A DNA stretch of 64,000 bases from Teichococcus rhizosphaerae. GTDB taxonomy: Bacteria; Pseudomonadota; Alphaproteobacteria; Acetobacterales; Acetobacteraceae. Shown piece after piece: positions 17,081 through 26,087 of this stretch (position 1 is its first letter; each line of letters begins with the position of its first letter). The translations under genes and the position numbers were made by a program. The stretch spans positions 181,011-245,010 of the forward strand of contig NZ_PDNU01000002.1 in NCBI RefSeq assembly GCF_002631185.1, written 5' to 3'. The notes below the pieces were generated by a model. That model was given only the letters and a program-made list of their open reading frames with translations. It had not been told where the DNA came from and made no database searches.

Positions 17081-17947
17081 ATGGACACACGTTTCCTCGA
17101 CAGCTTCGTGGCGGTCGCGGAGGAAGGCTCGATCGCCGCCGCCGCGCGCCGCCTGCACCTGACGCCCGCCGCCCTGTCCCAGCGCATCCAGACGCTGGAG
17201 GCGGAACTGGGCGCCACGCTGCTGCTGCGCGCCGGCCGCACCGTGGCGCCTTCGGAAGCGGGCCTCGCCATCCTCGACCGCGCCCGCGCCCTGCTGCGCG
17301 AGGCGCGGGACCTGCGGGCGCTCGCCACCGCCGGCGCGCTGGCGGGCGAGTTGCGGCTCGGCGCCATCGCCACCGCCATGACGGGATTGCTGCCGGCCAT
17401 GCTGGCGCGGCTGGCCACGCGCTACCCGCAGCTTGAGACGCACATCTCCCCCGGCATCTCGGCCGATCTCTATCGCCGCATCCAGTTGGGGGAGTTGGAC
17501 GCGGCGCTGATCGTGCAGCCGGAATTCGCGCCGCCCAAGAGCTGCGAATGGCGCCTGCTGCGGGAGGAGCCGCTGGTGGTGCTGGCGCCGGAGGCGATGG
17601 CGGGCGCCGAGCCGCACGCGCTGCTCTCGGCCGAGCCCTTCATCCGCTACGACCGCAACCAGTGGGGCGGCAGGCTGGCGGACCGCTACCTGCGCGCAGC
17701 CCGCCTCGCGCCGCGCGAGCGCTTCGAGCTGGACGCGCTGGATGCCATCGCGGTGATGGTGGGGCGTGGCCTCGGCGTCTCGCTGGTGCCGGACTGGGCG
17801 CCGCCCTGGCCGGCCGGCCCCGCCATCACGCGTATCCCCCTGCCCCGCCCCTTTCCGCCGCGCCGCATCGGGCTGATGTGGATGCGCGGCGGCACGCGGG
17901 CGCGGCTGGTGCGCGCCTTCCTGGAGGGGGCGGAGCCGGAAGCCTGA
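17081..17947 (+). CDS. LysR-family transcriptional regulator
   Basis: A 288-residue LysR regulator. The N-terminal winged helix-turn-helix (MDTRFLDSFVAVAEEGSIAAAARRLHL and PAALSQRIQTLEAELG) is followed by a linker helix. The effector-binding domain starts near GELRLGAIATAMTGLLPAML. It is transcribed divergently from the SDR-RraA-Bug operon, the standard arrangement for a LysR activator of its neighbour, responding to the substrate or an intermediate. No GGAGG is found before the ATG; a dyad lies there instead. It ends four bases from the stop of the convergent YdiJ-like gene. Confidence 0.92.
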   Translation: MDTRFLDSFVAVAEEGSIAAAARRLHLTPAALSQRIQTLEAELGATLLLRAGRTVAPSEAGLAILDRARALLREARDLRALATAGALAGELRLGAIATAMTGLLPAMLARLATRYPQLETHISPGISADLYRRIQLGELDAALIVQPEFAPPKSCEWRLLREEPLVVLAPEAMAGAEPHALLSAEPFIRYDRNQWGGRLADRYLRAARLAPRERFELDALDAIAVMVGRGLGVSLVPDWAPPWPAGPAITRIPLPRPFPPRRIGLMWMRGGTRARLVRAFLEGAEPEA

Positions 17948-17951
17948 CGGG

Positions 17952-20900
17952 TCAGGCCGCCTTCGCCTCCCGCAGGCGCAGCAGCAGCGCCTGGATCGGG
18001 TGGCGAAGCTGCACGCCGTCGAACCGCTTCACCTGGCTGCGGCAGGAATAGCCGCTGGCCAGCAGCCGCTCCCCCTGCCTCGCCACATGGCCGCGCCAGG
18101 ACAGGTCGTAGATGCGCGCCGAGGTGTCGCGGTGCTCCGCCTCATGGCCATAGGTGCCGGCCATGCCGCAGCAGCCCGATGCCAGCACCGCGAGCGGCGC
18201 GCCGAGGCGGGCGAACACCGCCTGCCAGTCCTTCAGCGAGGCGGCGGCGTTGGTGCGCTCCGTGCAATGCGGCAGCAGGGAGAAGCCGCCGCCCTCCGGC
18301 AGCTCGGGCAGCAGCGCCAGGCGCCGTGCCAGCCATTCCTGCGGCAGCAGCACGGGCGGCATGGCGATGCCCTTGTATTCGGAGCGATAGGTGAGCGTCA
18401 TGGACGGGTCGAGGCCGACCAGCTCCACCCCGCTTTCCGCCAGGGCGCGCAGCATGGCGGCATTGGCCTCGGCCTGGCGGCGGAAGGCGCCGAGGAAGCC
18501 GTGCACGTGCAGCGGCTTGCCGTTGGGCCGGAAGGGCGCCAGCCACGGCGTGAAGCCCAGCGCCTGCAGCGCCTCCAGCAGGTCCAGTACCAGCCCCGTC
18601 TCGAAATGGCTGGTGAAGGCGTCCTGGACGATGACGAGGTGGCGCTGCCGCTCCCCGGCCTCCAGGCCGCGCAGCGCCTCGGGCCTCGCGAGCCGGACGC
18701 CGCGCGCGGCGGCTTCCCGCACCACGTCCAGGCCGCTGAACAGCGGCGCGTCCACCAGCCCGCCCTTCGCCGCCAGGGCGCGGCCGATCCCGCTGCCCAG
18801 CACCGCATTGGCCACCCCCGGCACCCGCGCGCCGAGCGGCAGGACCTGCTCGATCATGCCCACCAGGTAGTCCTTCAGCGGGCGCTGGTAGCGGCCGTGA
18901 TACAGCTCCAGGAACTTCGCGCGGAAGCTCGGCACGTCCACCTTGATCGGGCACTGCCCGGTGCAGGACTTGCAGGCGAGGCAGCCATCCATGGCGTCCT
19001 TCACCGCATGGGAGAAATCCGCCTCGCCGCGGCGGCGGGCCATCTCGTTGCGGATGCGCGCCGGCAGGCCGGACAGGAAGGACGCGCCGCGGATGCGCTC
19101 GGCCTCGGCCATCGGGTCCACCCCGGCGGCGGAAAGCTGGCGCAGCCATTCGCGGAACAGGCTGGCCCGGCCCTTCGGCGAATGGCGGCGGTCGCCGGTC
19201 GCCTTGAAGGAGGGGCACATCGCGTCCTGCGTGTCGTAGTTGAAGCAGGCACCGTTGCCGTTGCAGTGCAGCGCCTCGTCATAGGCGGCGCGCACGGGGG
19301 CGGGGATGGTGCGGTCGAGCTGGCCGCGCATCGGCACGCGGTCGATCGCCAGCAGCGGCGCGTCGCCGGGGGCGGCGATCTTGCCGGGGTTGAGCTGGTT
19401 GCGCGGGTCGAAGGCCGCCTTGATCGCCTGCAGGCTCGGGTAGAGCGGGCCGAACACCTCCGGCACGTATTCGGAGCGCACGCCCTTGCCGTGCTCGCCC
19501 CACAGCAGCCCGCCATACTTGCGGGTGAGCGCAAACACCTCGTCGGTGATCTCGCGGATCATCCGCTCGGCGCCCTCGGCCTTCATGTCGAGTGCCGGGC
19601 GGACATGTAGCACGCCGGCATCGACATGGCCGAACATGCCGTATTCCAGGCCGCGCCGGTCCAGTGCCGCACGGAACTCGCCGATGAAGTCGGCCAGGTT
19701 CTCCGGCGGCACGGCGGTGTCCTCGACGAAGGCGATGGGCCGCTTGTCGCCCTGCATGTTGCCGAGCAGGCCGACGCCGCGCTTGCGCATGCCCTGGATG
19801 CGCTCGCCCGCCTGGTCCCACGCCACGGTGTGGCCGCGCCGGCCATGGCTGCGGCCCTCCGCGGCGAGGCGCGCCTCCACCACGTCGAGCCGCGCCCGCA
19901 CCTCGACCTCGCTGTCGCCCACGAACTCGATCAGGTTGATGCCGGCGGCGGGGCCTTCCGGGTCGTCGGGCAGGTATTCGGCGATGCTGGTCCAGACGAT
20001 GTCGCCGCGCGCCAGGCCCAGCACCTTGGAATCGACCGTCTCCACCGAGGCGGCACCGAGCGCCATCAGCACGCGGGCATCGCGCAGCGCGGCGTCGAAG
20101 CTGTCGTAGCGGAGGTTGATCAGCGCGCTGCGCTTCGGGATGGGCAGCACGCGGATCTTCGCTTCCGCGATCATCGCCAGCGTGCCCTCGGAGCCGCAGA
20201 GCAGCGAGTTCAGGTCGAACCGCCCCTCGGCATCGCGGATATGGGCGAGGTCGTAGCCGGTGAGGCAGCGGTTCAGCGGCGGGAAGCGCTCGGCGATGAG
20301 CGGCCCCTGCTCGCGCGCGATGCCGTCCGCCACGCGGTGGATGGCGCCTACCATGTCCTGCCGCCGCGCCACTGCCGCCAGCTCCGCCTCGTCCAGCTTG
20401 CGGCTTTCCCACAGCGTGCCGTCCATCAGCACCACGGAGAGGGCCAGCACATGGTCCCGCGTCTTGCCATACAGGCAGGAGCCCTGGCCGCAGGCATCGG
20501 TCGAGATCATGCCGCCCAGCGTCGCGCGGTTGCTGGTGGAGCATTCCGGCGCGAAGAACAGGCCGAGCGGCCTGAGGGTGGCGTTCAGCGCGTCCTTCAC
20601 CACGCCGGGCTCGACGCGCACCCAGCCCTCGGCCTCGTTGATCTCCAGGATGCGGGTCATGTGGCGCGACACGTCCACCACGATGCCGTCCGTCAGCGAC
20701 TGCCCGTTGGTGCCGGTGCCGCCGCCGCGCGGGCCGATGGCCAGGCCGTGGAAGCGCGGGTCGGCGGACACCCTGGCGATGCGCTGGAGGTCCTCCACCG
20801 TGCGCGGAAACACCACGGCCTCCGGCTGGCGCTGGTAGATGGAGTTGTCGGTGGACATCACCACCCGGTCCGCCACGCCCGACGAGATGTCGCCCGAGAA

Positions 20901-20978
20901 GCCGCGCAGCCGCAATTCGTCCAGGAAGGCCAGGGCGGGCGCAGCCGGGGCGGGCAGTTCGGCGAGGCGGGGAATCAT
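17952..20978 (-). CDS. YdiJ-type FAD-binding and Fe-S dehydrogenase (D-2-hydroxyglutarate dehydrogenase-like)
   Basis: A 1008-residue fused dehydrogenase, the same length class as YdiJ, reported as a D-2-hydroxyglutarate dehydrogenase. The N-terminal PCMH FAD domain has GPRGGGTGTNGQSL and FAPECSTSNRATLGGMIS. The FAD-oxidase C-terminal domain includes GHVDAGVLHVRP and GLLWGEHGKGVRSEY. A ferredoxin-like region follows with CNGNGACFNYDTQDAMCP and a complete CLACKSCTGQCP cluster. The last third is CCG-like (LPHCTERTN, LASGCCGMAGTYGHE). It oxidises a D-2-hydroxyacid and passes electrons toward the respiratory chain. It appears monocistronic. Confidence 0.92.
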   Translation of the reverse strand: MIPRLAELPAPAAPALAFLDELRLRGFSGDISSGVADRVVMSTDNSIYQRQPEAVVFPRTVEDLQRIARVSADPRFHGLAIGPRGGGTGTNGQSLTDGIVVDVSRHMTRILEINEAEGWVRVEPGVVKDALNATLRPLGLFFAPECSTSNRATLGGMISTDACGQGSCLYGKTRDHVLALSVVLMDGTLWESRKLDEAELAAVARRQDMVGAIHRVADGIAREQGPLIAERFPPLNRCLTGYDLAHIRDAEGRFDLNSLLCGSEGTLAMIAEAKIRVLPIPKRSALINLRYDSFDAALRDARVLMALGAASVETVDSKVLGLARGDIVWTSIAEYLPDDPEGPAAGINLIEFVGDSEVEVRARLDVVEARLAAEGRSHGRRGHTVAWDQAGERIQGMRKRGVGLLGNMQGDKRPIAFVEDTAVPPENLADFIGEFRAALDRRGLEYGMFGHVDAGVLHVRPALDMKAEGAERMIREITDEVFALTRKYGGLLWGEHGKGVRSEYVPEVFGPLYPSLQAIKAAFDPRNQLNPGKIAAPGDAPLLAIDRVPMRGQLDRTIPAPVRAAYDEALHCNGNGACFNYDTQDAMCPSFKATGDRRHSPKGRASLFREWLRQLSAAGVDPMAEAERIRGASFLSGLPARIRNEMARRRGEADFSHAVKDAMDGCLACKSCTGQCPIKVDVPSFRAKFLELYHGRYQRPLKDYLVGMIEQVLPLGARVPGVANAVLGSGIGRALAAKGGLVDAPLFSGLDVVREAAARGVRLARPEALRGLEAGERQRHLVIVQDAFTSHFETGLVLDLLEALQALGFTPWLAPFRPNGKPLHVHGFLGAFRRQAEANAAMLRALAESGVELVGLDPSMTLTYRSEYKGIAMPPVLLPQEWLARRLALLPELPEGGGFSLLPHCTERTNAAASLKDWQAVFARLGAPLAVLASGCCGMAGTYGHEAEHRDTSARIYDLSWRGHVARQGERLLASGYSCRSQVKRFDGVQLRHPIQALLLRLREAKAA

Positions 20979-21097
20979 GGGCGGTCTGGCCTTTCACGCG
21001 GAAGGAGGCGGCCGGGCGTGGCCCGAAGGCCCGCCCCGCCGCCTCCCCTGTCATGCCACTGCGCCGGAAAAAGAGAAGGGGCGCGGCGTGGATTTCA

Positions 21098-21130
21098 GCC
21101 CCGCCCCCGAGATGGTCCGGCGGGCGGGGC
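21098..21130 (-). terminator. Possible hairpin after the crotonase-fold gene
   Basis: A nine-base GC stem (GCCCCGCCC with its complement) with a fifteen-base loop lies just downstream of the gene on the minus strand, followed by a mixed sequence without a T-run. It is a weak terminator candidate. Confidence 0.35.
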
Positions 21131-21139
21131 GGAGGGGGC

Positions 21140-21928
21140 TTACTCGCCCTTCCAGACGGGCGCGCGCTTGTTCAGGAAGGCGTCCATGCCCTCGCGGAAG
21201 TCCTGGCTCATGTAGCACATCAGCACCAGGTCCTTGCCTTCCTCGGAGGAGATGGCCGGGCGCAGCCGGGCGATCGCCTCCTTGGTGGCGCGCAGCGTCA
21301 GCGGCGCGTTGCCGGCGATGGTGCGGGCCAGTTCCTCGGCGCGGGCCTGCAGGTCGCCGCCCTCCGGCACCACCTCATGCAGCAGGCCGATCTCCTTGGC
21401 CTCCGCCGCGTCCAGCAGGCGGGCGGTGAAGATCATCTCCTTGGTGCGCGACGGGCCGATCAGCGACACCAGCCGCGAGAAGGCGCCCATGGAGAGGATG
21501 TTGCCCAGCGTCCGCGCGATGGGGAAGCCGAAGCGGGCATTGCTGGAGCCGATGCGGATGTCGCACGAGGCGGCGATGGCGCCGCCGCCGCCGGTGCAGG
21601 CGCCGTTGATGGCCGCGATGGTGGGCTTGGGGCAGGATTCCAGCACCGAGATGATGCGGCTGATCCGCTCCTCGTACTGGATCGCGTCCTCGGGAGTCTT
21701 GAAGGCGCGGAACTGGTTGATGTCGGTGCCGGCGGCGAAGGCCTTGTCGCCCGCGCCGGTCAGGATGATGGCGCGAACCGACTTGTCCTCCGCGACCTCC
21801 TGGCAATAGGCGGCGAGCCGCTCATACATCTCGAAGGTGAAGGCGTTGCGCGCCTGCGGGCGGTTGAAGGTGACGCGGGCAATGCCGTTGTCCAGCGTCT
21901 GGAACAGGATGTCGTCGTTGCCACTCAT
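21140..21928 (-). CDS. Crotonase-fold protein annotated as enoyl-CoA hydratase, lacking both catalytic Glu
   Basis: A 262-residue crotonase-superfamily protein starting MSGNDDILFQTLDNGIARV after a GGGA ribosome site. It retains the oxyanion-hole segments AAGTDINQF and NGACTGGGGAIAASCDIRIG. In true enoyl-CoA hydratases the two general acid/base glutamates lie in GGGCEL and FGQPE. Here these read GGGGAI and FGFPIA, so both are missing. It may therefore be an isomerase, a hydrolase or a decarboxylase on acyl-CoA, or another crotonase activity, rather than a hydratase. It stands alone, 160 bases before the dehydrogenase gene on the same strand. Confidence 0.85.
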   Translation of the reverse strand: MSGNDDILFQTLDNGIARVTFNRPQARNAFTFEMYERLAAYCQEVAEDKSVRAIILTGAGDKAFAAGTDINQFRAFKTPEDAIQYEERISRIISVLESCPKPTIAAINGACTGGGGAIAASCDIRIGSSNARFGFPIARTLGNILSMGAFSRLVSLIGPSRTKEMIFTARLLDAAEAKEIGLLHEVVPEGGDLQARAEELARTIAGNAPLTLRATKEAIARLRPAISSEEGKDLVLMCYMSQDFREGMDAFLNKRAPVWKGE

Positions 21929-22193
21929 GCCGGTTTTCCCTGCCGGGCCGGCGCCGCCGGCCGTTTCCTCATGCGGTCGGGCGGCCATGCCGCCATTCCT
22001 TGCCATACTCTTACGGGCAGGCGGCAACCCTGTAAACAATCAACACCTGACAGTTTTGCCGCCCCTTCGCCGCTGCGGCACGGTTTTGTCTCCTGCCGGG
22101 CTGTCGCTTGCAGGGCAGGCATTGCATCATCCCCCGCATGGTCCATCTCCGCGGCAAGCGCGGGGCCCTCCCGCGCCAGCCAGGAGACCATCC

Positions 22194-22589
22194 GTGACGA
22201 GTTCTTCCTCCCTGCAACGCTTCGCGCCGCACGCCCTGGCGGCCCTGCGCATCATGGCAGCCCTTCTGTTCATCGCCCATGGCACGCAGAAGCTTCTGGG
22301 CTTCCCGGCCGCGCCCTCCAGCGGCCTGCCCGCCGCCTTCACCATGTCCTGGACGGCCGGCATGCTGGAACTCTTCGGCGGGCTCCTGGTGCTGGTGGGG
22401 CTGTTCACCCGGCCCGCGGCCTTCGTGCTGTCGGGGCTGATGGCCTTCGCCTACTTCATCGCCCATGCGCCGCGCAGCTTCTATCCGGTGCTGAACGGCG
22501 GGGACGCGGCGATCCTGTTCTGCTTCGTGTTCCTCTACCTGGTCTTCGCCGGGCCGGGCAGCTTCAGCATCGACGGCCGCCGCCGCTGA
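22194..22589 (+). CDS. DoxX family inner-membrane protein
   Basis: A 131-residue protein with four predicted membrane helices of the DoxX family. Recognisable pieces are ALRIMAALLFIAHGTQKLLGFP, GMLELFGGLLVLVGLFTRPAAFVLSGLMAFAYFIAHAP and FCFVFLYLVFAGPGSFSID. I start at a GTG with a good AGGAG site seven bases upstream. An in-frame extension to 21837 exists, but it is not hydrophobic and lacks family character. DoxX-type proteins are poorly defined, with proposed roles in thiosulfate:quinone chemistry or oxidative stress. It is monocistronic and convergent with cheA. Confidence 0.86.
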   Translation: MTSSSSLQRFAPHALAALRIMAALLFIAHGTQKLLGFPAAPSSGLPAAFTMSWTAGMLELFGGLLVLVGLFTRPAAFVLSGLMAFAYFIAHAPRSFYPVLNGGDAAILFCFVFLYLVFAGPGSFSIDGRRR

Positions 22590-22658
22590 GGAAGGCGGGC
22601 CGGAACGGGCGCGACCCGTTCCGGCCCATCATGCGGCCCGCTCCCGGGACCGGCTTCG

Positions 22659-25337
22659 TCAGAAGCCCTCGGGCTCCAGCAGGACCACGGGCTCCCCGTC
22701 GCCCAGCACGCCCATGCCGGCGACGCCCGGCAGGTTGGCCAGGGCGGGGTGCAGCGGGCGCAGCAGCAGGTCGGAGCGGCGGCGGACGCGATCCACCTGC
22801 AACGCCAGCAGCCGCCCCGCCGAGCGCACCAGCACCGCCACGCCCGCCTGCCCCTCCGGGCCTTCCGGCAGGCCCAGCAGCGCCGCCAGGGAGCGCCGCC
22901 CGGCCTCCGCCGGCAGGTTCGCTGTTTCCACCACGCCCTGCACCCGCGCCGCCGGCAGCGCATAGGGGTGGCCCGCCACCTCCACCAGCAGCACGCTCTG
23001 GATCGAGGCCGCCAGCGGCAGGCGCAGCAGGAAGGCGGTGCCCTCGCCGGGCCGGCTCTCCACGGCCAGCGTGCCGCCCGCGCGGCGCACCGCCGCCTGC
23101 ACCACGTCCAGCCCGACGCCCCGCCCCGAGGTTCCCGTCACCCGCTCGGCGGTCGAGAAGCCGGGGCGGAACAGCAGCGCATGCGTCTCGGGCAGGGAAA
23201 GCCGCGCCGCCGCCGCCTCCTCCACCAGCCCTTGTGCCACCGCCCGCCGCAGCACCCGACCGGTGTCGATCCCCGCGCCGTCATCGGCGACGCGGACCAG
23301 GATCTCGCCGCCCTCCCGCCGCGCGGCGATCCGCAGCAGGCCGCGCTCGGGCTTTCCCGCGGCCCGCCGCGCCGCCGGATCTTCCAGCCCATGGTCCACG
23401 GCGTTGCGCACCAGGTGCAGCAGGGGGTCGGAAAGGATCTCCACCAGGCCTCGGTCGATGGCGACCTCCTGGCCCTCCAGCACCACCTCCACCTGCTTGC
23501 CGCCCCCTTGCGCCACCGCGCGCGCGACGCGCGGCAGCCGCGCCAGCAGCGTGCCGATCGGCACCACGCGCAGGCCCATCACCGCATCGTCCAGCCGCCG
23601 CAGCGCCAGCCCGAGGCGGCTCTCGGCGGTTTCCAGCGCCTGCTGCCCCTGGCGCAGCCGCTCCAGCTCGGCGGCCAGCCGTGGCGCGGCATGGGGCGGC
23701 AGCAGCGCCTCCAGCGCCGCCAGCCGGCCATGCGCGGCCCGCGTGCCGCCCTCCCGCACCACCTCGGACAGGGAAAGCGCGGCCGCGCTCAGCTCCGCCT
23801 GGAGGGCGATGATGTCGTCCACCGTCTCCTGCCGCACCCGCAGCGTCACCGGGCCCGCGGCCTCGGCCTCCTCCGGCCGCACGATTTCCGGAGGCGCAGT
23901 CCCGGGCAGGGGGGTGATCTCGCGCAGCACCCGGCGCTCCGGGTCCAGCAGCGCCGCCTGCTCCGCCAGGCTGCCGGGTTCCGCCGCGCTGGCCAGCAGC
24001 AGCTCCAGCACCGGCGGCTCGGCGCCGGCGGGGTTCTGGCTGGCCAGCACCTCGCCCTTCTGGCGCAGCCAGCCGCCCGCCCGCTCCTCCAGCGCCGCGT
24101 CCTCGCCCAGAGCGAGACGGGCCAGGAACAGCCCCTGCCCCGCCGCCCGCGCCGCCAGGGCCCGGCGCCGCGCCTCCGGACCCATGACGCCGAGGAACAT
24201 GGCCGGCAGCCCCGGCTCCGGCATGCCCGGCGCCGGCCAGGCCATGGCCGGCACGGAATCGGGCCGCGCATGCAGTAGGGCCGCGCGCGCCTCGGCCAGG
24301 GCGCTGGCTGCGTCCGGCTCGGCGGCGCGGTCGGCCAGATCCTCCAGCACCAGCAGGCGCTGTTCCAGCGCATCCTGGCCCAGGGCGGCGGCGATGGCGG
24401 CCGCCTGCCGGGCCGGTCCCGCCAGCTCCTCCGGCGCCGCACCGGTTCCCAGCAGGGCGAGGAGCGGCGCCATCCAATGCTCCGGCGCGCCCCGCAAGGC
24501 GGCAGGCAGCGCCTCGGCACCCGCGGGCTCGCCCGCCAGGGTGCTCAGCCGCTCCAGCTGCCGGCGCAACCCACCGAGCGCCGCCAGCGCCGCGATGCCG
24601 GCCTCCGCCTCCGCCAGGGCGGCGAAGCCTGTGGAAAGCCGGTGCAGCCCGAGCAGCGCCGCCGCCTCGGAAAGCGCGGTCGCCTCCCGCCGCGCCGCCT
24701 CGGCTGTTGCTGCTTCCCCTGTGGCTGCCTCCCCTGTGGCCACCTCCCCTGGGGCCGCCTCCCCTGGGGCCGCCTCCCTTGTGGCCGCCTCCCCTGTGGC
24801 CGCCTCCCCTGGGGCCGCTCCCGCCAGCCCGGCCAGCAGCGGCACCGCCGCGCGGCAGCGTGAGGCCAGGGTGGCCATCAGGGGATCGGCCGCGTCGCCG
24901 GATGCCGGGCTGGATGGTGGCGGCTCCGGCTGAGGGTCCGGCCGTGGGGGCGGCGCGGCGCTGCCGCCGGCCAGGCGGCGCAGCCCGGCCATCAGCGCGG
25001 GATCGGCCGGGAGCTCGGGCTGCCGGCCGAGCAGCTGCCGGCGCTGGCGGCGGAGCGTGTCCACCGTGCGCAGCAACAGGTCGGCCATGGGGGGGTCCAG
25101 CGAGAGGCGTCCCGCGCGCACCAGGCCCAGCACGTCCTCCGCCGCGTGCGCCAGGGTTTTCAGCCCCTGCGCGCCCAGCGCGTCGCTCATCCCCTTCAGG
25201 CTGTGGAAGGCGCGGAACAGCGCGTTCACCCCCTCGCGGCCGGGCGGGGCTCCTGTCAGCACCGCCTCGATGCCGTCGAGATGCTCCTCGCTTTCGGCGG
25301 CGAACTCCGCCCAGAGGGCGTCCTCCCGTTCCAGCAT
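22659..25337 (-). CDS. cheA: CheA-type chemosensory histidine kinase
   Basis: An 892-residue CheA and last gene of the chemosensory operon. The N-terminal HPt domain carries the phosphoacceptor His45 in AFHSLKGMSDALG. A long Ala/Glu/Gly-rich middle replaces a recognisable CheY-binding P2 domain. Dimerisation helices precede the HATPase, with LHLVRNAVDHGLEDP near residue 640, DDGAGID near 687 and TSGRGVGLDVVQ near 740. The last 115 residues form a CheW-like regulatory domain. It would autophosphorylate under control of receptors not found here. Its ATG shares its first base with the upstream stop (TGATG). The linker includes seven tandem 15-base repeats. Confidence 0.93.
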   Translation of the reverse strand: MLEREDALWAEFAAESEEHLDGIEAVLTGAPPGREGVNALFRAFHSLKGMSDALGAQGLKTLAHAAEDVLGLVRAGRLSLDPPMADLLLRTVDTLRRQRRQLLGRQPELPADPALMAGLRRLAGGSAAPPPRPDPQPEPPPSSPASGDAADPLMATLASRCRAAVPLLAGLAGAAPGEAATGEAATREAAPGEAAPGEVATGEAATGEAATAEAARREATALSEAAALLGLHRLSTGFAALAEAEAGIAALAALGGLRRQLERLSTLAGEPAGAEALPAALRGAPEHWMAPLLALLGTGAAPEELAGPARQAAAIAAALGQDALEQRLLVLEDLADRAAEPDAASALAEARAALLHARPDSVPAMAWPAPGMPEPGLPAMFLGVMGPEARRRALAARAAGQGLFLARLALGEDAALEERAGGWLRQKGEVLASQNPAGAEPPVLELLLASAAEPGSLAEQAALLDPERRVLREITPLPGTAPPEIVRPEEAEAAGPVTLRVRQETVDDIIALQAELSAAALSLSEVVREGGTRAAHGRLAALEALLPPHAAPRLAAELERLRQGQQALETAESRLGLALRRLDDAVMGLRVVPIGTLLARLPRVARAVAQGGGKQVEVVLEGQEVAIDRGLVEILSDPLLHLVRNAVDHGLEDPAARRAAGKPERGLLRIAARREGGEILVRVADDGAGIDTGRVLRRAVAQGLVEEAAAARLSLPETHALLFRPGFSTAERVTGTSGRGVGLDVVQAAVRRAGGTLAVESRPGEGTAFLLRLPLAASIQSVLLVEVAGHPYALPAARVQGVVETANLPAEAGRRSLAALLGLPEGPEGQAGVAVLVRSAGRLLALQVDRVRRRSDLLLRPLHPALANLPGVAGMGVLGDGEPVVLLEPEGF
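24718..24822. repeat. Seven-copy 15-bp minisatellite inside cheA
   Basis: Seven head-to-tail units of about CCTGTGGCCGCCTCC, differing at one to three positions, lie in the cheA linker. On the coding strand they give repeats of five residues (EAATG or EAAPG). Because the unit is a multiple of three, copy-number change would alter linker length without breaking the frame. Confidence 0.9.
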
Positions 25338-26071
25338 CAGCCCGCCTCCCCGGCGGAAGGCAGGCCCGCCGCACGGCGCGCGGCGCGCAGGATGGCACCG
25401 CCCTGGCGGTCGCGCAGATCGGGGCTGAAGGCACCGGACGGCTTGCCAACCACCGCCGCCGCGCCGAGCCGCCGCGCCTCGGCCGCCAGGGCGGTGCCGG
25501 GCCGCGCGGCGGAGGAGACCACCACCACCGCCCCGGGGCCTGTCAGGCTCCAGGCGCGCAGGGCCCCGATTCCGTCGAGCTCCGGCATCTCGATGTCCAG
25601 CAGGGTCAGGTCCGGCTGGAGCGCGGCCATGCGCTCCAGGGCGGCATGGCCGTTCGCCGCCTCGCCCACCACGGCGAAGGCCGGCTCGGCCGACAGGCTC
25701 TCCCGCAGCAGGCGGCGCATCATGGCGCTGTCATCCACCAGCAGCACGCGGCACTGGCGCGGCGCCTGGGGCGGGGCGGCCGCATCCTCGGGCGGCGGCA
25801 CGTCGGCTCCCGCTCCGGCGATGCGCGCCGCCTGCGCCCGCAGCGCCGCGGCAAGGCCCGCCAGCGCGCCCGGCGCGAAGGGCTCCGGCAGCGGCTCCGC
25901 CGCGGCCAGCATCCCGGACAGGGAGCGCAGTTCAAAGGCACCGGCCATGCCGCGCAGATGGTCCAGCAGCCGAGGCGTGGCCGCCGCGTCGGCGGTGCCG
26001 AGCGCCGTGGCGGCGGCGTCCCACTCAGGCAGGAAGGCGGCCAGAAGCTCCGGATCGAGCGGGTCGGACAT
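25337..26071 (-). CDS. HPt-like domain fused to a receiver domain
   Basis: A 244-residue two-domain signalling protein between cheB and cheA. Residues 1-60 resemble a histidine phosphotransfer domain (LLDHLRGMAGAFELRSL). The canonical phosphoacceptor position, four residues before the Gly, is Asp37, with His38 one place later, so it may be degenerate. Residues 108-225 are a receiver domain: VLLVDDSAMMRRLL, phosphoacceptor Asp160 in LLDIEMPELDG, and a conserved Lys in VVGKPSG. No output domain follows. It is likely the CheY-like target of CheA, or a phosphate sink. The start at MSDPLDPELL is preferred over an upstream ATG four codons away. Confidence 0.82.
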   Translation of the reverse strand: MSDPLDPELLAAFLPEWDAAATALGTADAAATPRLLDHLRGMAGAFELRSLSGMLAAAEPLPEPFAPGALAGLAAALRAQAARIAGAGADVPPPEDAAAPPQAPRQCRVLLVDDSAMMRRLLRESLSAEPAFAVVGEAANGHAALERMAALQPDLTLLDIEMPELDGIGALRAWSLTGPGAVVVVSSAARPGTALAAEARRLGAAAVVGKPSGAFSPDLRDRQGGAILRAARRAAGLPSAGEAG

Positions 26072-26087
26072 CGGCTCTCCCATCCCC

